Source: JAADJA01 sp963708435 | GTDB taxonomy: Bacteria > Bacteroidota > Bacteroidia > Bacteroidales > JAADJA01 | DNA length: 64,000 bases | Direction of reading: 5' to 3' | Assembly: GCA_963708435.1 (NCBI GenBank) | Contig: CAVPSZ010000042.1 | Coordinates: forward strand, 62,001 to 126,000 | Part shown: one piece after another, positions 19,678-28,432 of the stretch | Position numbering within the stretch: position 1 is the stretch's first letter | Layout: the number at the start of each line of letters is the position of its first letter | Program-made: the position numbers and the translations under genes | Notes under the pieces: generated by a model | What the model saw: the letters and a program-made list of their open reading frames with translations, nothing else | Database searches by the model: none | What the model was told of the DNA's origin: nothing

Positions 19678-20358
19678 TTAATTTAAATTAAATTTTACGG
19701 GAATTCTATAACGAACATTCACATTTTTACCATGCTGCATACCAGGATTCCAATCAGGCATCCCTTTAATGACGCGGATGACCTCCTCATCCAAACCGGC
19801 ACCCAATCCTCTCAATATCTGCACATCACTGATCGATCCGTCTTTGGAAACCACAAACGAGACATAAACAGGGCCTTCAAGATTTATTTCGCGTGCCTCC
19901 TTCGTATACTTTAAATTTTCGCTCAGATATTTAAACAAGGCATTTTCTCCTCCGGGAAATTCAGGATATTTTGAGGGATAATCATAGATTGCTGTATCCT
20001 CAGGAACAATTTCATCCTGAATAAAATCAACAAACAGGTCAGGTTCGTTGAGCCCCTCATCAGAGCTTTCAATAATGAATTCAAGCGTTTCATCAACTTT
20101 AGCTTTATCGTCAACTGCTATAAAAACCTGAACAACCTTAGGCAAAGGCATTACCGGCTTTTGTTTCTGAGGTATAACATTGGCTATATCTTCTTCAAAA
20201 TTTCCTCTGCTTTCCCAATCAATCGATTTTATAGATATTTTGGGAGTCTTCCATTCAAAGGCAAGAAGCACCAATGCAAGGCTGACCACCATTCCGATTT
20301 GAAATAAAACTGACCGTTTTCTTTCAAGCTTTTCGTTTTTTGAATTTTCGTTTTTCAT
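19678..20358 (-). CDS. TonB-family energy transducer
   Basis: 226 residues: a charged cytoplasmic N-terminus, one membrane anchor (VLFQIGMVVSLALVLLAFEW, about 16-35), a periplasmic linker with a Pro-rich stretch (VIPQKQKPVMPLPKVVQVF), and a TonB C-terminal domain from about 130 (YPEFPGGENALFKYLSENL, GPVYVSFVVSKDGSISDV, NVNVRYRIPVKFNLN). The family transmits proton-motive energy from ExbB/ExbD to outer-membrane receptors, but no exbB/exbD is nearby. It lies 12 bp upstream of the VIT-VWA-TonB gene and is divergent from an ECF sigma gene. Confidence 0.88.
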   Translation of the reverse strand: MKNENSKNEKLERKRSVLFQIGMVVSLALVLLAFEWKTPKISIKSIDWESRGNFEEDIANVIPQKQKPVMPLPKVVQVFIAVDDKAKVDETLEFIIESSDEGLNEPDLFVDFIQDEIVPEDTAIYDYPSKYPEFPGGENALFKYLSENLKYTKEAREINLEGPVYVSFVVSKDGSISDVQILRGLGAGLDEEVIRVIKGMPDWNPGMQHGKNVNVRYRIPVKFNLN

Positions 20359-20673
20359 AACATTTTGTTTTAATAGTTATTTTCGTTTTTACATAATTAG
20401 GATGACAGCGGATCTGAAATTCCATAAATTTGGTTTAATTTTTTTCATTATGGTTGGACTTTGGTTGCTTAGTGAAGGATCGCCTTTAGAACTGCTATCG
20501 AATTTGATGTTCTTCCTTTAGGGCGGGAAATTTGGCCAAAGCATTAGCAAATTGATCCTGTACAAAATAATACTTTGATTAATGAAGTTTTAAGTAGAAT
20601 CTGGACTGCTTTCCAGCGGTGGAAGAATTAATGGTATTAAGTTTGCAGATTTTTACTCAAATCTCTTAATCTG
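20359..20673. other. Divergent intergenic region between TonB and ECF sigma genes
   Basis: 315 bp, AT-rich. It contains one plus-strand TAAATTTG (20425-20432) far from the sigma gene and no clear -33 partner. I see no gene. Confidence 0.5.
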
Positions 20674-21276
20674 ATGATCCTCAAAATCAACTTTAGATTA
20701 AAAAAAGAAAGTAATCTGAAATTACTTTCCGATGAGGATTTGATCCGAAACTTTAAGACCACTAAAAATAATTCCTGCCTTAGTGAATTATTTGAAAGAT
20801 ACACCCATCTGGTTTTTGGTGTTTGCATGAAGGTTCTAAATGATGAAGAAGAGAGCAAAGATGCCGTGATGCAGATTTTTGAGAACCTGCTGATCAGTTT
20901 GGACAAACAGGAAATTATAAATTTCAAAAGCTGGATATACACTGTTTCAAAGAATCATTGTCTGATGTTCTTGAGAAAATCGAGGTCAACTGAAAAAGCA
21001 AAAACGGAGTACCAGGAAAATATCCGGCAGGAAATTATGGAATCAGAGGACATTTTTCATCTCCATAATAAGTTGGAAACTGAGGATAGGATTCCAAGGC
21101 TTCAGATGGCCATTGGAAAACTGAATGAAGAACAACGGAGATGCATAGAATTATTATATTTACAGGATAAATCGTACCAGGAAGTTGCGATGATCACAGG
21201 ATACAGTTTAAAACAGGTTAAAAGCTACATTCAGAACGGGAAACGAAATCTTAAAAATTACCTGGAAGCAAAATGA
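20674..21276 (+). CDS. ECF-family RNA polymerase sigma factor
   Basis: 200 residues. Region 2 covers about 20-95 (DEDLIRNFKTT, LFERYTHLVFGVCMKVLNDEEESKDAVMQIFENL, INFKSWIYTVSKNHCLMFLRK). Region 4 covers about 140-195 (AIGKLNEEQRRCIELLYLQDKSYQEVAMITGYSLKQVKSYIQNGKRNL), with its helix-turn-helix. The first ~15 residues are extra to the family core. Its TGA overlaps the ATG of the next gene (ATGA, 21273-21276), a translationally coupled sigma/anti-sigma pair. Confidence 0.93.
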   Translation: MILKINFRLKKESNLKLLSDEDLIRNFKTTKNNSCLSELFERYTHLVFGVCMKVLNDEEESKDAVMQIFENLLISLDKQEIINFKSWIYTVSKNHCLMFLRKSRSTEKAKTEYQENIRQEIMESEDIFHLHNKLETEDRIPRLQMAIGKLNEEQRRCIELLYLQDKSYQEVAMITGYSLKQVKSYIQNGKRNLKNYLEAK

Positions 21277-22550
21277 AAACTAACAAAAACATATATGATG
21301 GACTTTTTACACCTTCGGGATGCCTTACCTCCGAAACATTGAAAAGGTATGAGGATTCATCTGTGAACACAAGTGAAAAGAAAGCCATTGAAAAACACTT
21401 AAGTGAATGTGAATTGTGCTCTGATGCAGTTGAGGGATTGAAACTCATGAATAATCCTGAAAAGATTTCATCAATCGTTGCAGAAATAAATAAAAACCTG
21501 AATCACAATCTACACCCGGAAAAATTTACCCATAACTCATAACGCAGAAGGATTACGGATAGATTTCTTTATATATCTGCTGCCGCTTCAATTTTGATTT
21601 TAATTGGTGTATTTGCTTATTTAAAACTAAACAAACCTTTCAAAACTGATGAGATGACTGCAATATCTCAAACAGAATCGAATGAAAAAATGACACCCAC
21701 TCCCCTGCCAAATATTGCTGGCAATGCTTCAAAAACTCCTATAGAGAATGAACCGGAATTGATTGAAAACAGTTCCTCTCAGGCCATAGTCGACAAAAAT
21801 GAACGGATTGAATCTGGCAGTAAGAATCAACAGAAAACTCATAACCACGAAGTTCCTGAAGAAGCAATTACTCAGGAAACAGATGTAAATATTAGCAATA
21901 CCGAAACAGGTTTAATAAATGAGGAAAAAAATGATGCTGTCACCGAGCTCCCAACCGAAACGGGGGAACTTGAAGCAATTGACATTGCCAGTGTACAGCC
22001 CTTCGAATATTATCTGGGAGAGGTAATCATCCATGCTGAGAAATCGAACAAAGATAAAAGATCACCAGTAAATCAACAGAAATCTGAAAACGCCTATACC
22101 ATTGGCGGAATCGCTGTTGAATCAGAATCCAATCGACAAATGGTGGTACCATTGATCAGCAAAGATGAACCCAAAGAGAAAGATGCAAATTTGGCCTTTG
22201 AAACAGTGATGGAGGAAAACATTCAAAACTCCGGGCATTTTTTTAAAGCTATTGATACCATGCCTGAATTTCCGGGGGGCATTCCAGCCATGAATGATTT
22301 TCTGAAGAAAAATCTTCATTATCCTTCACAAGCATTGGAAAACCAAATCGAGGGGACTGTTTTTATTACATTTACCATTGAAGAAAATGGAAAAATTACT
22401 TCGGTCAACATTATGAAAGGCCTTGATGGTGGTTTTGATGATGAGGCATTGCATGCTGTTCATTCCATGCCTGATTGGAAGCCGGGATATAAAAGTGGAA
22501 AACCGGTCAGGGTCCAGATTATCTTACCCATTAGATTTCAGCTATTTTAG
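21273..22550 (+). CDS. Anti-sigma factor fused to a TonB C-terminal domain (interrupted by in-frame TAA)
   Basis: A single frame from 21273 to 22550 is broken only by TAA at 21540-21542. The first part (89 residues) carries a zinc-finger anti-sigma motif (HLSECELC, His-x3-Cys-x2-Cys, about 50-57). After the stop, the same frame continues RRRITDRFLYI and then a membrane segment (ISAAASILILIGVFAYL), a long charged periplasmic linker and a TonB C-terminal domain (MPEFPGGIPAMNDFL...GTVFITFTIEENGKITSV...ILPIRFQLF). This is the order expected for one membrane anti-sigma protein. The stop may be a sequence error, a real nonsense mutation, or the second half may start separately (TTG at 21594). The final stop codon lies at the edge of a MITE-like element. 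Confidence 0.7.
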
Positions 22551-22726
22551 AGTCTGTTTAAAAATGATAAAACTAAAGATTTTTCTTTGCCACAAAGACA
22601 CAAAAGCACTAAGTTTCACTAAGTAAAGCTATTCATTTTCTGCTCTTTGTGTTTTCTTTGTGACTTGGAGTCTTAGTGGCAAAAGCATCAATATTAATTA
22701 TTTTATTGATTTTTAAACAGTCTCTT
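22549..22726. mobile_element. MITE-like element with terminal inverted repeats
   Basis: 178 bp between the convergent anti-sigma-TonB and rlmN genes. Ends: left GAGTCTGTTTAAAAATGATAAAA, right complement GAGACTGTTTAAAAATCAATAAAA, flanked on both sides by TTA. Inside are imperfect inverted copies of a TTTGCCACaAAGACaC motif (about 22590-22620 and 22655-22686). No coding capacity. The left edge supplies the G of the TAG stop of the upstream gene. Confidence 0.7.
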
Positions 22727-22766
22727 AAAGGACATAAATTTGACTGATCGGGAAATTTCAGAAATC

Positions 22767-23795
22767 CTATTTGAATCTTTCCTTGGTTGAAAGCAACCCA
22801 CAGGCCGCCTCAATATCCTGTCCGCGTGAAGTCCTCAAAGTTGTTCGGATTCCCTTTTTATTCAAACCAATCATAAATGACTCAATGGTTTTATCATCAG
22901 AGGTCTGATACGGTGAATCAGGAATGGGATGAAACCGGATCAGATTAATCCGGCATCGTATTCCGTTCAGCAACCTGGCCAGTTGATTGACATGTCGCGG
23001 AGTATCGTTAATCCCTTTAAACATGATGTATTCAAAAGAAACTCGACGCTGCCGGCCAAAGTCATACTTTTTAATGGTTTCAATCACGTGTTGTATCGGT
23101 TGGTTATTCTGGACCGGCATAAGGGCTTTTCTTTCTTCATCGAAAGGTGAATGAAGACTCACAGCAAGGTGACATTGACTTTCTTCTAAAAATTTGGTCA
23201 TCGCTCCGATAATTCCAATAGTGGAAACAGTTATTCTCCTTGGGCTCATGGCATATCCCCATTCGGAAGTCAGTATCTCAAGGCTTTGAATTACATTTTG
23301 ATAATTATCGAATGGCTCACCCATTCCCATATAAACGATATTCGATAAGGTATCACGTTCCGGCAAGCTTCTTATCTGGTTGACGATTTCACCTGCTGTT
23401 AAATTTCCCTGGAATCCCTGACGGGCGGTCATGCAAAAACGGCAGCCCATCTTGCAACCCACTTGAGACGAAACACATAATGTTGCTCTGTCCCCATCGG
23501 GGATGTATGCAGATTCAATGAACCGTCCATCTTTCACTGGGAATAGATATTTTTTCGTTCCGTCAAAAGAAATGCTCACTGAGGAATAGTTAAATACGCC
23601 AACCTCAAAGTTTTCTTTTAATTTTTGTCTGGCCGGTTTTGAAAGATTCGACATGTCATCAATGGAAGCAACCTGTTTTTTATAAAGCCAATCCGAAATT
23701 TGCACTGCGGTATAAACGGGAAAATCAAATTCCCTGGCCAATTCTTTCAATTGATTTAATGTCTTTCCAAAAAGGGATTCCATTGTAGCAGTCAT
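22767..23795 (-). CDS. rlmN: Dual-specificity 23S rRNA/tRNA (adenine-C2) methyltransferase
   Basis: Radical SAM enzyme that methylates C2 of A2503 in 23S rRNA (and A37 of some tRNAs). 342 residues from the ATG at 23795; a TTG one codon earlier is less likely. Motifs: the CxxxCxxC cluster GCKMGCRFCMTARQGFQGNL near 115-125, NIVYMGMGEPFDNY, RRITVSTIG, LAVSLHSP, and near the C-terminus the second catalytic Cys region (GIRTTLRTSRGQDIEAACGLL). All key residues are present. Confidence 0.96.
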   Translation of the reverse strand: MTATMESLFGKTLNQLKELAREFDFPVYTAVQISDWLYKKQVASIDDMSNLSKPARQKLKENFEVGVFNYSSVSISFDGTKKYLFPVKDGRFIESAYIPDGDRATLCVSSQVGCKMGCRFCMTARQGFQGNLTAGEIVNQIRSLPERDTLSNIVYMGMGEPFDNYQNVIQSLEILTSEWGYAMSPRRITVSTIGIIGAMTKFLEESQCHLAVSLHSPFDEERKALMPVQNNQPIQHVIETIKKYDFGRQRRVSFEYIMFKGINDTPRHVNQLARLLNGIRCRINLIRFHPIPDSPYQTSDDKTIESFMIGLNKKGIRTTLRTSRGQDIEAACGLLSTKERFK

Positions 23796-23806
23796 CAAAT
23801 ATCAAG

Positions 23807-23814
23807 CAAAAATA
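23807..23814 (-). promoter_or_regulatory. Candidate -7 box (TATTTTTG) for rlmN
   Basis: Minus-strand TATTTTTG, 11 bp upstream of the ATG, so transcripts would be almost leaderless. Confidence 0.25.
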
Positions 23815-23884
23815 CAATTTTAGTGCAGTAATTCTAATTAGTTACGGGTGTTGAAATGCGGATGGATTTTGCCGGAAAGATTTG

Positions 23885-23958
23885 TGGAGCATAAGGGAAT
23901 CGAACCCTTGACCTTTAGACTGCCAGTCTAACGCTCTAGCCAACTGAGCTAATGCCCC
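23885..23958 (-). tRNA. tRNA-Ala(GGC)
   Basis: Cloverleaf on the minus strand: acceptor GGGGCAT/ATGCTCC, which contains the G3-U70 pair that identifies alanine tRNAs; anticodon stem TTAGA/TCTAA with loop CTGGCAG (anticodon GGC); T-arm with GGTTCGATTCC. CCA is not encoded. Confidence 0.96.
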
Positions 23959-23996
23959 GGAATATTTTTTCAGAACAATGTCTGTTTAAACCTGTG

Positions 23997-24004
23997 CAAA
24001 AGTA
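23997..24004 (-). promoter_or_regulatory. Candidate -7 box (TACTTTTG) for tRNA-Ala
   Basis: Minus-strand TACTTTTG, 38 bp upstream of the tRNA 5' end. Confidence 0.4.
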
Positions 24005-24046
24005 TAAATTAATCATAAATTTACCAGCAAATTTAAACCTGTTTCT

Positions 24047-24604
24047 ATGAAAAGGATTTTTGCGGCCATTAAAATTCACCCATCTGAAAATTTTATATCA
24101 GTCATTTACCAGCTAAAACATGCATTGCAGACCGAAAGCATCAAATGGGTCGAGCCACACAACATTCATATTACCCTGAAGTTTTTTGGGGAGACAGAAG
24201 AATCCAAAATTGCTGAAATTATTCAACAACTTAACGAGGTGGCTATTGCTCATAAACCGTTCAAATTTTCTGTGAAAGGAACGGGTGTATTCGGAAGTTC
24301 CTACGATCCAAGGGTTATCTGGCTCGGTATTGATCACAGTAACGAATTACAAAAGCTTTCAGTGGATGTGCTGGATTCTATGACAACTATCGGATGGGAA
24401 AAAGATCGTCAGAATTTTGTTCCTCACCTAACGGTTGGCAGGATCAAACATATCAGCAATAAGCCAAAACTTAAAGAAGTAATCAAAAAATTCGAGAATT
24501 TCGAAATTCAAATGGTGGAAACCAATGCTTTTTATCTTTACGAAAGTATATTGAAACCGACGGGGCCGGTTTATCATGTTCTGGAAACGTTCCATTTATG
24601 CTGA
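24047..24604 (+). CDS. thpR: RNA 2',3'-cyclic phosphodiesterase (LigT/ThpR family)
   Basis: 185 residues of the 2H phosphoesterase superfamily. The two catalytic H-x-T/S-x motifs are HITLKFFGE (about residue 41) and HLTVGRI (about 126). The N-terminal RIFAAIKI and the VEPHNIHITLKF spacing match ThpR, which opens 2',3'-cyclic phosphates on RNA. Convergent with the DUF6249 gene. Confidence 0.92.
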   Translation: MKRIFAAIKIHPSENFISVIYQLKHALQTESIKWVEPHNIHITLKFFGETEESKIAEIIQQLNEVAIAHKPFKFSVKGTGVFGSSYDPRVIWLGIDHSNELQKLSVDVLDSMTTIGWEKDRQNFVPHLTVGRIKHISNKPKLKEVIKKFENFEIQMVETNAFYLYESILKPTGPVYHVLETFHLC

Positions 24605-24703
24605 CACTTAACAAGTTTTTGAACCAGAATTTGTTTAGTGTCATATTTGCCGCCATATACGGTTCTCAATTATTTGCAATCCATTTTTTTGGCGGTTTAA
24701 AGT

Positions 24704-24733
24704 AAAAAGGGCCTGCCCTTTCGGAACAGACCC
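24704..24733 (-). terminator. Terminator after the DUF6249 gene
   Basis: Minus-strand stem GGGTCTG (24727-24733) / CAGGCCC (24709-24715), one G-U pair, followed by TTTTTAC. It lies between the convergent thpR and DUF6249 genes. Confidence 0.75.
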
Positions 24734-24756
24734 ATTAGTTTTTTGCCAAAGCAATA

Positions 24757-25131
24757 CTATTCTTTCCTGGTCAGGTTATCCTTATTATTGCTTTCGCTGA
24801 ACATTTTACGGGCAACAAAATAATTGATCAGCAGTGCCATTCCGCCAAAGAGGAAAATCATCGAAAAATAAGCAGCTTCCTCTGCTTCAGCAAATGGTTC
24901 ACTGGCTGCAAGAAGGTTTCCAACCAGGATTCCTAATGCTACACCTATTAATAGTAATCCATACTTTAATGAGTATTCGTTACCACTGGTTTTTTTTGAA
25001 AAAAACACGGAAGCATCTACTCCTTTTTCAAGCATTGCCATACGTTCTTTTCTTCGGACGCCCAAATAAACAATTGATACAATGGCTCCGAAAATGATTC
25101 CTAAAACTAATACCGGCGTTAAATCTAACAT
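24757..25131 (-). CDS. Small membrane protein, DUF6249-like
   Basis: 124 residues with three predicted membrane segments (about 6-24, 57-76, 90-108). A conserved-looking cytoplasmic stretch RRKERMAMLEKGVDASVFF follows the first. This pattern resembles DUF6249 proteins, which are often found beside ECF sigma genes in Bacteroidetes, as here (divergent, 116-bp gap). Function unknown; family assignment is from memory of the pattern. Confidence 0.7.
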   Translation of the reverse strand: MLDLTPVLVLGIIFGAIVSIVYLGVRRKERMAMLEKGVDASVFFSKKTSGNEYSLKYGLLLIGVALGILVGNLLAASEPFAEAEEAAYFSMIFLFGGMALLINYFVARKMFSESNNKDNLTRKE

Positions 25132-25247
25132 AACTTTATAATTTAAATTGTTTTACTTTTATTTCGTAATTTTTGACGCAGTAATTTTCTGCCGGTTACA
25201 CAATATTGAAATTGTCATTTTACAGTTAATGTAACCGACTTGTATTA

Positions 25248-25844
25248 ATGTCGTCATACTTGCATAAAATGTATCAGAGCGACGATTTTTATATAGAAAA
25301 AGTCAGGAATAAAGAAGCTGCTGCATATTCCTTTCTTGTCGACAAGCACAAGAATATGGTCTTTTCAATTGCTTTCAGGATCCTGAAAAGTCGTGAAGAT
25401 GCCGAGGAACTTGCACAGGATGTATTTGTAAAAGCTTTTCAGTCGCTGGATACATTTAAAGGAGAATCGAAGTTTTCGACCTGGCTTTACAGGATCGTTT
25501 ACAATGCAGCGATATCGAAAACACGAAAAAAGAAAATCGAAACGGTTGATCTTGATTTTAATCTGATTGATAATTACTCAACCGATGAAATTAAAGAAGA
25601 CATCAATCGTCTTGGATATGATGAACAAAAACAAATCGTTCATAAGATACTTGAAGGCTTAAACCCAGAAGACAGTATGATGGTTAATTTGTTCTATTTC
25701 AATGAAAACTCAACAGAAGAAATGAGCCAGATAATGGGGCTGACGCAATCGAATGTAAAAGTTAAATTGCACAGGTTAAGGAAAAGACTTCTTCATGAAG
25801 TAAATGAAATCCTGCACAAACAGAATAAGGAGATATATCAATGA
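25248..25844 (+). CDS. ECF-family RNA polymerase sigma factor
   Basis: 198 residues. Region 2 (VDKHKNMVFSIAFRILKSREDAEELAQDVFVKAFQSLDTFKGESKFSTWLYRIVYNAAIS) and region 4 (LNPEDSMMVNLFYFNENSTEEMSQIMGLTQSNVKVKLHRLRKRL) are complete. Met8 (25269) is an alternative start. Its TGA overlaps the ATG of the following membrane-protein gene (25841-25844), so the two are translationally coupled. Confidence 0.94.
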   Translation: MSSYLHKMYQSDDFYIEKVRNKEAAAYSFLVDKHKNMVFSIAFRILKSREDAEELAQDVFVKAFQSLDTFKGESKFSTWLYRIVYNAAISKTRKKKIETVDLDFNLIDNYSTDEIKEDINRLGYDEQKQIVHKILEGLNPEDSMMVNLFYFNENSTEEMSQIMGLTQSNVKVKLHRLRKRLLHEVNEILHKQNKEIYQ

Positions 25845-26275
25845 TAAACCATAAAAATAATTCTGATGATTTTTTAAAGGACTTCCTTCAAAAGGCGGAC
25901 ATTGACAGTCCTTCACCAGATTTTACAAAAATTGTGATGCAAAAAATAAATGAAGTGTCACCTGAACCATCATTTTACCAGCAGACAATTCTAAACATCA
26001 AAGGCTGGTATTTTCTGGCATTGATTGGAGGCGGAGCGCTGGTTTATACTATGTACTATTTTTTCAACCGTGATTCGAAATTGCTTGCACGGGATTTCGA
26101 CCCGATTGTCTTCCCTATTTTCAAAAGAATTGTTCAAAGTCTTTCGGGATTATTCCAGTCAATGGAGATTTCTTCTTTTACATTAGTCATTATCCTTGCC
26201 ATTGCAGGACTTTTCATAGTCGACCGTCTAATCAGTAAACTCAAAACCGGAAGACAGATCTATTTTTCGTTATAA
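25841..26275 (+). CDS. Putative membrane anti-sigma partner of the ECF sigma factor
   Basis: 144 residues. A soluble N-terminus (DDFLKDFLQKADIDSPSPDFTKIVMQKI) is followed by two membrane segments (about 58-76 and 110-130). No zinc-finger motif is visible. Position (4-bp overlap after an ECF sigma gene) and topology suggest it restrains the sigma factor at the membrane; this is inference from context. The N-terminal phrase is typical of proteins encoded after ECF sigma genes in Bacteroidetes. Confidence 0.75.
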   Translation: MINHKNNSDDFLKDFLQKADIDSPSPDFTKIVMQKINEVSPEPSFYQQTILNIKGWYFLALIGGGALVYTMYYFFNRDSKLLARDFDPIVFPIFKRIVQSLSGLFQSMEISSFTLVIILAIAGLFIVDRLISKLKTGRQIYFSL

Positions 26276-26294
26276 AGGATAAGTAAGGATTTGC

Positions 26295-26302
26295 TACTTT
26301 TG
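26295..26302 (+). promoter_or_regulatory. Candidate -7 box (TACTTTTG) for glnS
   Basis: TACTTTTG 20 bp before the glnS ATG; a weak TTTCG about 25 bp upstream could serve as -33. Confidence 0.4.
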
Positions 26303-26322
26303 CGCCCTTAAAATTATCCCGG

Positions 26323-28038
26323 ATGGAAAGCAACGAAAAGAAAATTGATGAGGGAAAGACCGCCGAAACAAGGTCATTGAATTTCCTTGAAACAATCATA
26401 GAAGAAGATATAAGCAATAAAAAACACGGAGGCCGAGTCCATACACGGTTTCCCCCTGAGCCTAATGGATATCTTCATATTGGCCATGCAAAATCTATTT
26501 GCCTGAATTTCGGACTCGCCCAGAAATATAGAGGATTATGCAACTTGCGCTTTGATGATACCAATCCTACCAAAGAAGAGGAAGAATATGTAAATTCCAT
26601 AATGGAAGATGTTAAATGGCTGGGATTCGATTGGGAAGACCGGTTGTTTTATGCTTCGGATTATTTTGACCAGCTTTATGACTGGGCCGTTAAGCTAATA
26701 AAAGAAGGAAAGGCTTATGTTGACGATCAGTCGGCTGATGTGATCAGTGAGCAAAGAGGAGTTCCTACACGTCCGGGAATAGAAAGTCCTTTCCGTAATC
26801 GCTCGGTTGAGGAAAACCTGAATTTATTTACCCGAATGAAAAATGGTGAATTTCCTGATGGAACAAGGGTGCTGAGAGCCAGGATTGACATGACCTCACC
26901 CAATATGCACATGCGTGACCCGGTGATGTACCGGATCATGCATTCACATCACCAGCGCACCGGTGACAAATGGTGTATTTACCCGATGTATGATTATGCC
27001 CATGGTCAGTCGGATTATCTTGAGGGAATAACACATTCAATCTGTACGCTGGAGTTTGAAATTCACAGGCCATTATATGATTGGTTTCTCGACAATCTCA
27101 TTGAAACGGAATACCGCCCAAGGCAATATGAGTTTGCCCGGTTGAATCTCAGCTATACTGTCATGAGCAAACGAAAGCTCCTCGAACTGGTAAAAGAAGG
27201 TCACGTAAATGGTTGGGATGATCCCAGGATGCCAACTATTTCGGGGATGAGAAGAAGAGGTTATACTCCGGAATCTATTCGGAATTTTGCCGACAGAGTT
27301 GGGGTTGCTAAACGTGAGAATGTGATCGATGTTGGATTGCTGGAATTCAGTGTCAGAGAACACCTGAATAAAATAACACCAAGGATTTTTGCTGTCCTCG
27401 ATCCAGTTATAGTTATCATTACCAATTATCCCGAAGGACAAATAGAAAACCTTAACCTCGAAGTTAATCCAGAAGATCCGGCAATGGGATTCAGGGATGT
27501 TCCTTTTTCACGGGAAATCTATATAGAGCGAGAGGATTTCATGGAAAATCCGCCAAGCAAATTTTTTCGTTTGGGGCCGGGTAAAGAAGTTCGACTCAAG
27601 GGTGCTTATATTGTAAAGTGTGATGGTTTTAAGAAAGATGAAAACGGCAATATTTCCGAAATATATTGTACCTACGACCCTGAAACGAGAAGCGGTTCAG
27701 GCAGTTTGCGAAAAGTGAAAGGAACCCTGCATTGGGTCTCTGCAAAGCATACCATTGATGCCGAAGTAAGAATGTATGACCGGTTATTTATCAATGAATT
27801 TCCTGATGACGTGGAAGAGGGCAAGGACTTCAAAGACAATCTGAATCCCGATTCTTTGAAAGTTATAACAGGGAAAATTGAACCCAGTGTAAAAGATGCC
27901 AAACCTTTGGATAAATTTCAGTTTCAGCGGTTGGGATATTTCTGTGTCGATCCGGATTCTACTTCTGAGAAATTGGTTTTCAACAGAACAGTTACGCTTA
28001 AGGATGCCTGGACTAAATTAAAGGATAAAACAGAGTAG
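26323..28038 (+). CDS. glnS: Glutaminyl-tRNA synthetase
   Basis: 571 residues, the usual length. Class I synthetase charging tRNA-Gln with glutamine. The HIGH signature is in RFPPEPNGYLHIGHAKS (about 42-58) and the KMSKS-like loop is VMSKRKL (about 280). LRFDDTNPTKEEEEYV and GVAKRENVIDVGLLE are family-specific, and the C-terminal anticodon-binding beta-barrels are present (GFRDVPFSREIYIEREDF). The gene is followed 43 bp later by a tRNA-Gln gene with its own promoter. Confidence 0.98.
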   Translation: MESNEKKIDEGKTAETRSLNFLETIIEEDISNKKHGGRVHTRFPPEPNGYLHIGHAKSICLNFGLAQKYRGLCNLRFDDTNPTKEEEEYVNSIMEDVKWLGFDWEDRLFYASDYFDQLYDWAVKLIKEGKAYVDDQSADVISEQRGVPTRPGIESPFRNRSVEENLNLFTRMKNGEFPDGTRVLRARIDMTSPNMHMRDPVMYRIMHSHHQRTGDKWCIYPMYDYAHGQSDYLEGITHSICTLEFEIHRPLYDWFLDNLIETEYRPRQYEFARLNLSYTVMSKRKLLELVKEGHVNGWDDPRMPTISGMRRRGYTPESIRNFADRVGVAKRENVIDVGLLEFSVREHLNKITPRIFAVLDPVIVIITNYPEGQIENLNLEVNPEDPAMGFRDVPFSREIYIEREDFMENPPSKFFRLGPGKEVRLKGAYIVKCDGFKKDENGNISEIYCTYDPETRSGSGSLRKVKGTLHWVSAKHTIDAEVRMYDRLFINEFPDDVEEGKDFKDNLNPDSLKVITGKIEPSVKDAKPLDKFQFQRLGYFCVDPDSTSEKLVFNRTVTLKDAWTKLKDKTE

Positions 28039-28042
28039 ATAA

Positions 28043-28072
28043 TTTGTTTTGTTGAATAATATTCTAATTTTG
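28043..28072 (+). promoter_or_regulatory. Promoter of tRNA-Gln (TTTG-N18-TAATTTTG)
   Basis: -33 TTTG at 28043-28046 and -7 TAATTTTG at 28065-28072, 9 bp before the mature tRNA 5' end. Confidence 0.5.
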
Positions 28073-28081
28073 CACCGCTTT

Positions 28082-28154
28082 TGCCCGATGGTGTAACTGG
28101 CAACACGTCTGACTCTGAATCAGAAGAGTCCAGGTTCGACCCCTGGTCGGGCAA
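28082..28154 (+). tRNA. tRNA-Gln(CTG)
   Basis: Acceptor TGCCCGA/TCGGGCA with the U1-A72 pair typical of glutamine tRNAs; anticodon stem TCTGA/TCAGA with loop CTCTGAA (anticodon CTG); T-arm CCAGG-TTCGACC-CCTGG. CCA is not encoded. Confidence 0.96.
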
Positions 28155-28166
28155 CTTGAAAATAAG

Positions 28167-28203
28167 GCACTTAATATAAATGTTGAGTGCTTTTTGTTTT
28201 TTT
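28167..28203 (+). terminator. Terminator after tRNA-Gln
   Basis: Stem GCACTTA (28167-28173) / TGAGTGC (28184-28190) followed by TTTTTGTTTTTTT. Confidence 0.75.
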
Positions 28204-28432
28204 ATCAAACATTCTATGTTTTAATTCCAATTTTGACAGGATTGTAGATCGCTAATTTTTCATGGCGACTCAAATTAGTCAGTTAGCTTTCAATTTTTAC
28301 TATTCATAAAATCAATATTCCTTTATTCTTTTCTTTATAGTCTGGTAATCAAATTGCCCAATGCAAGATCTTAGTTTTCGGTTATCACATGGAAATGTTA
28401 CAGGATAAAAGGTTACGGAGTGCGGGTAATAA

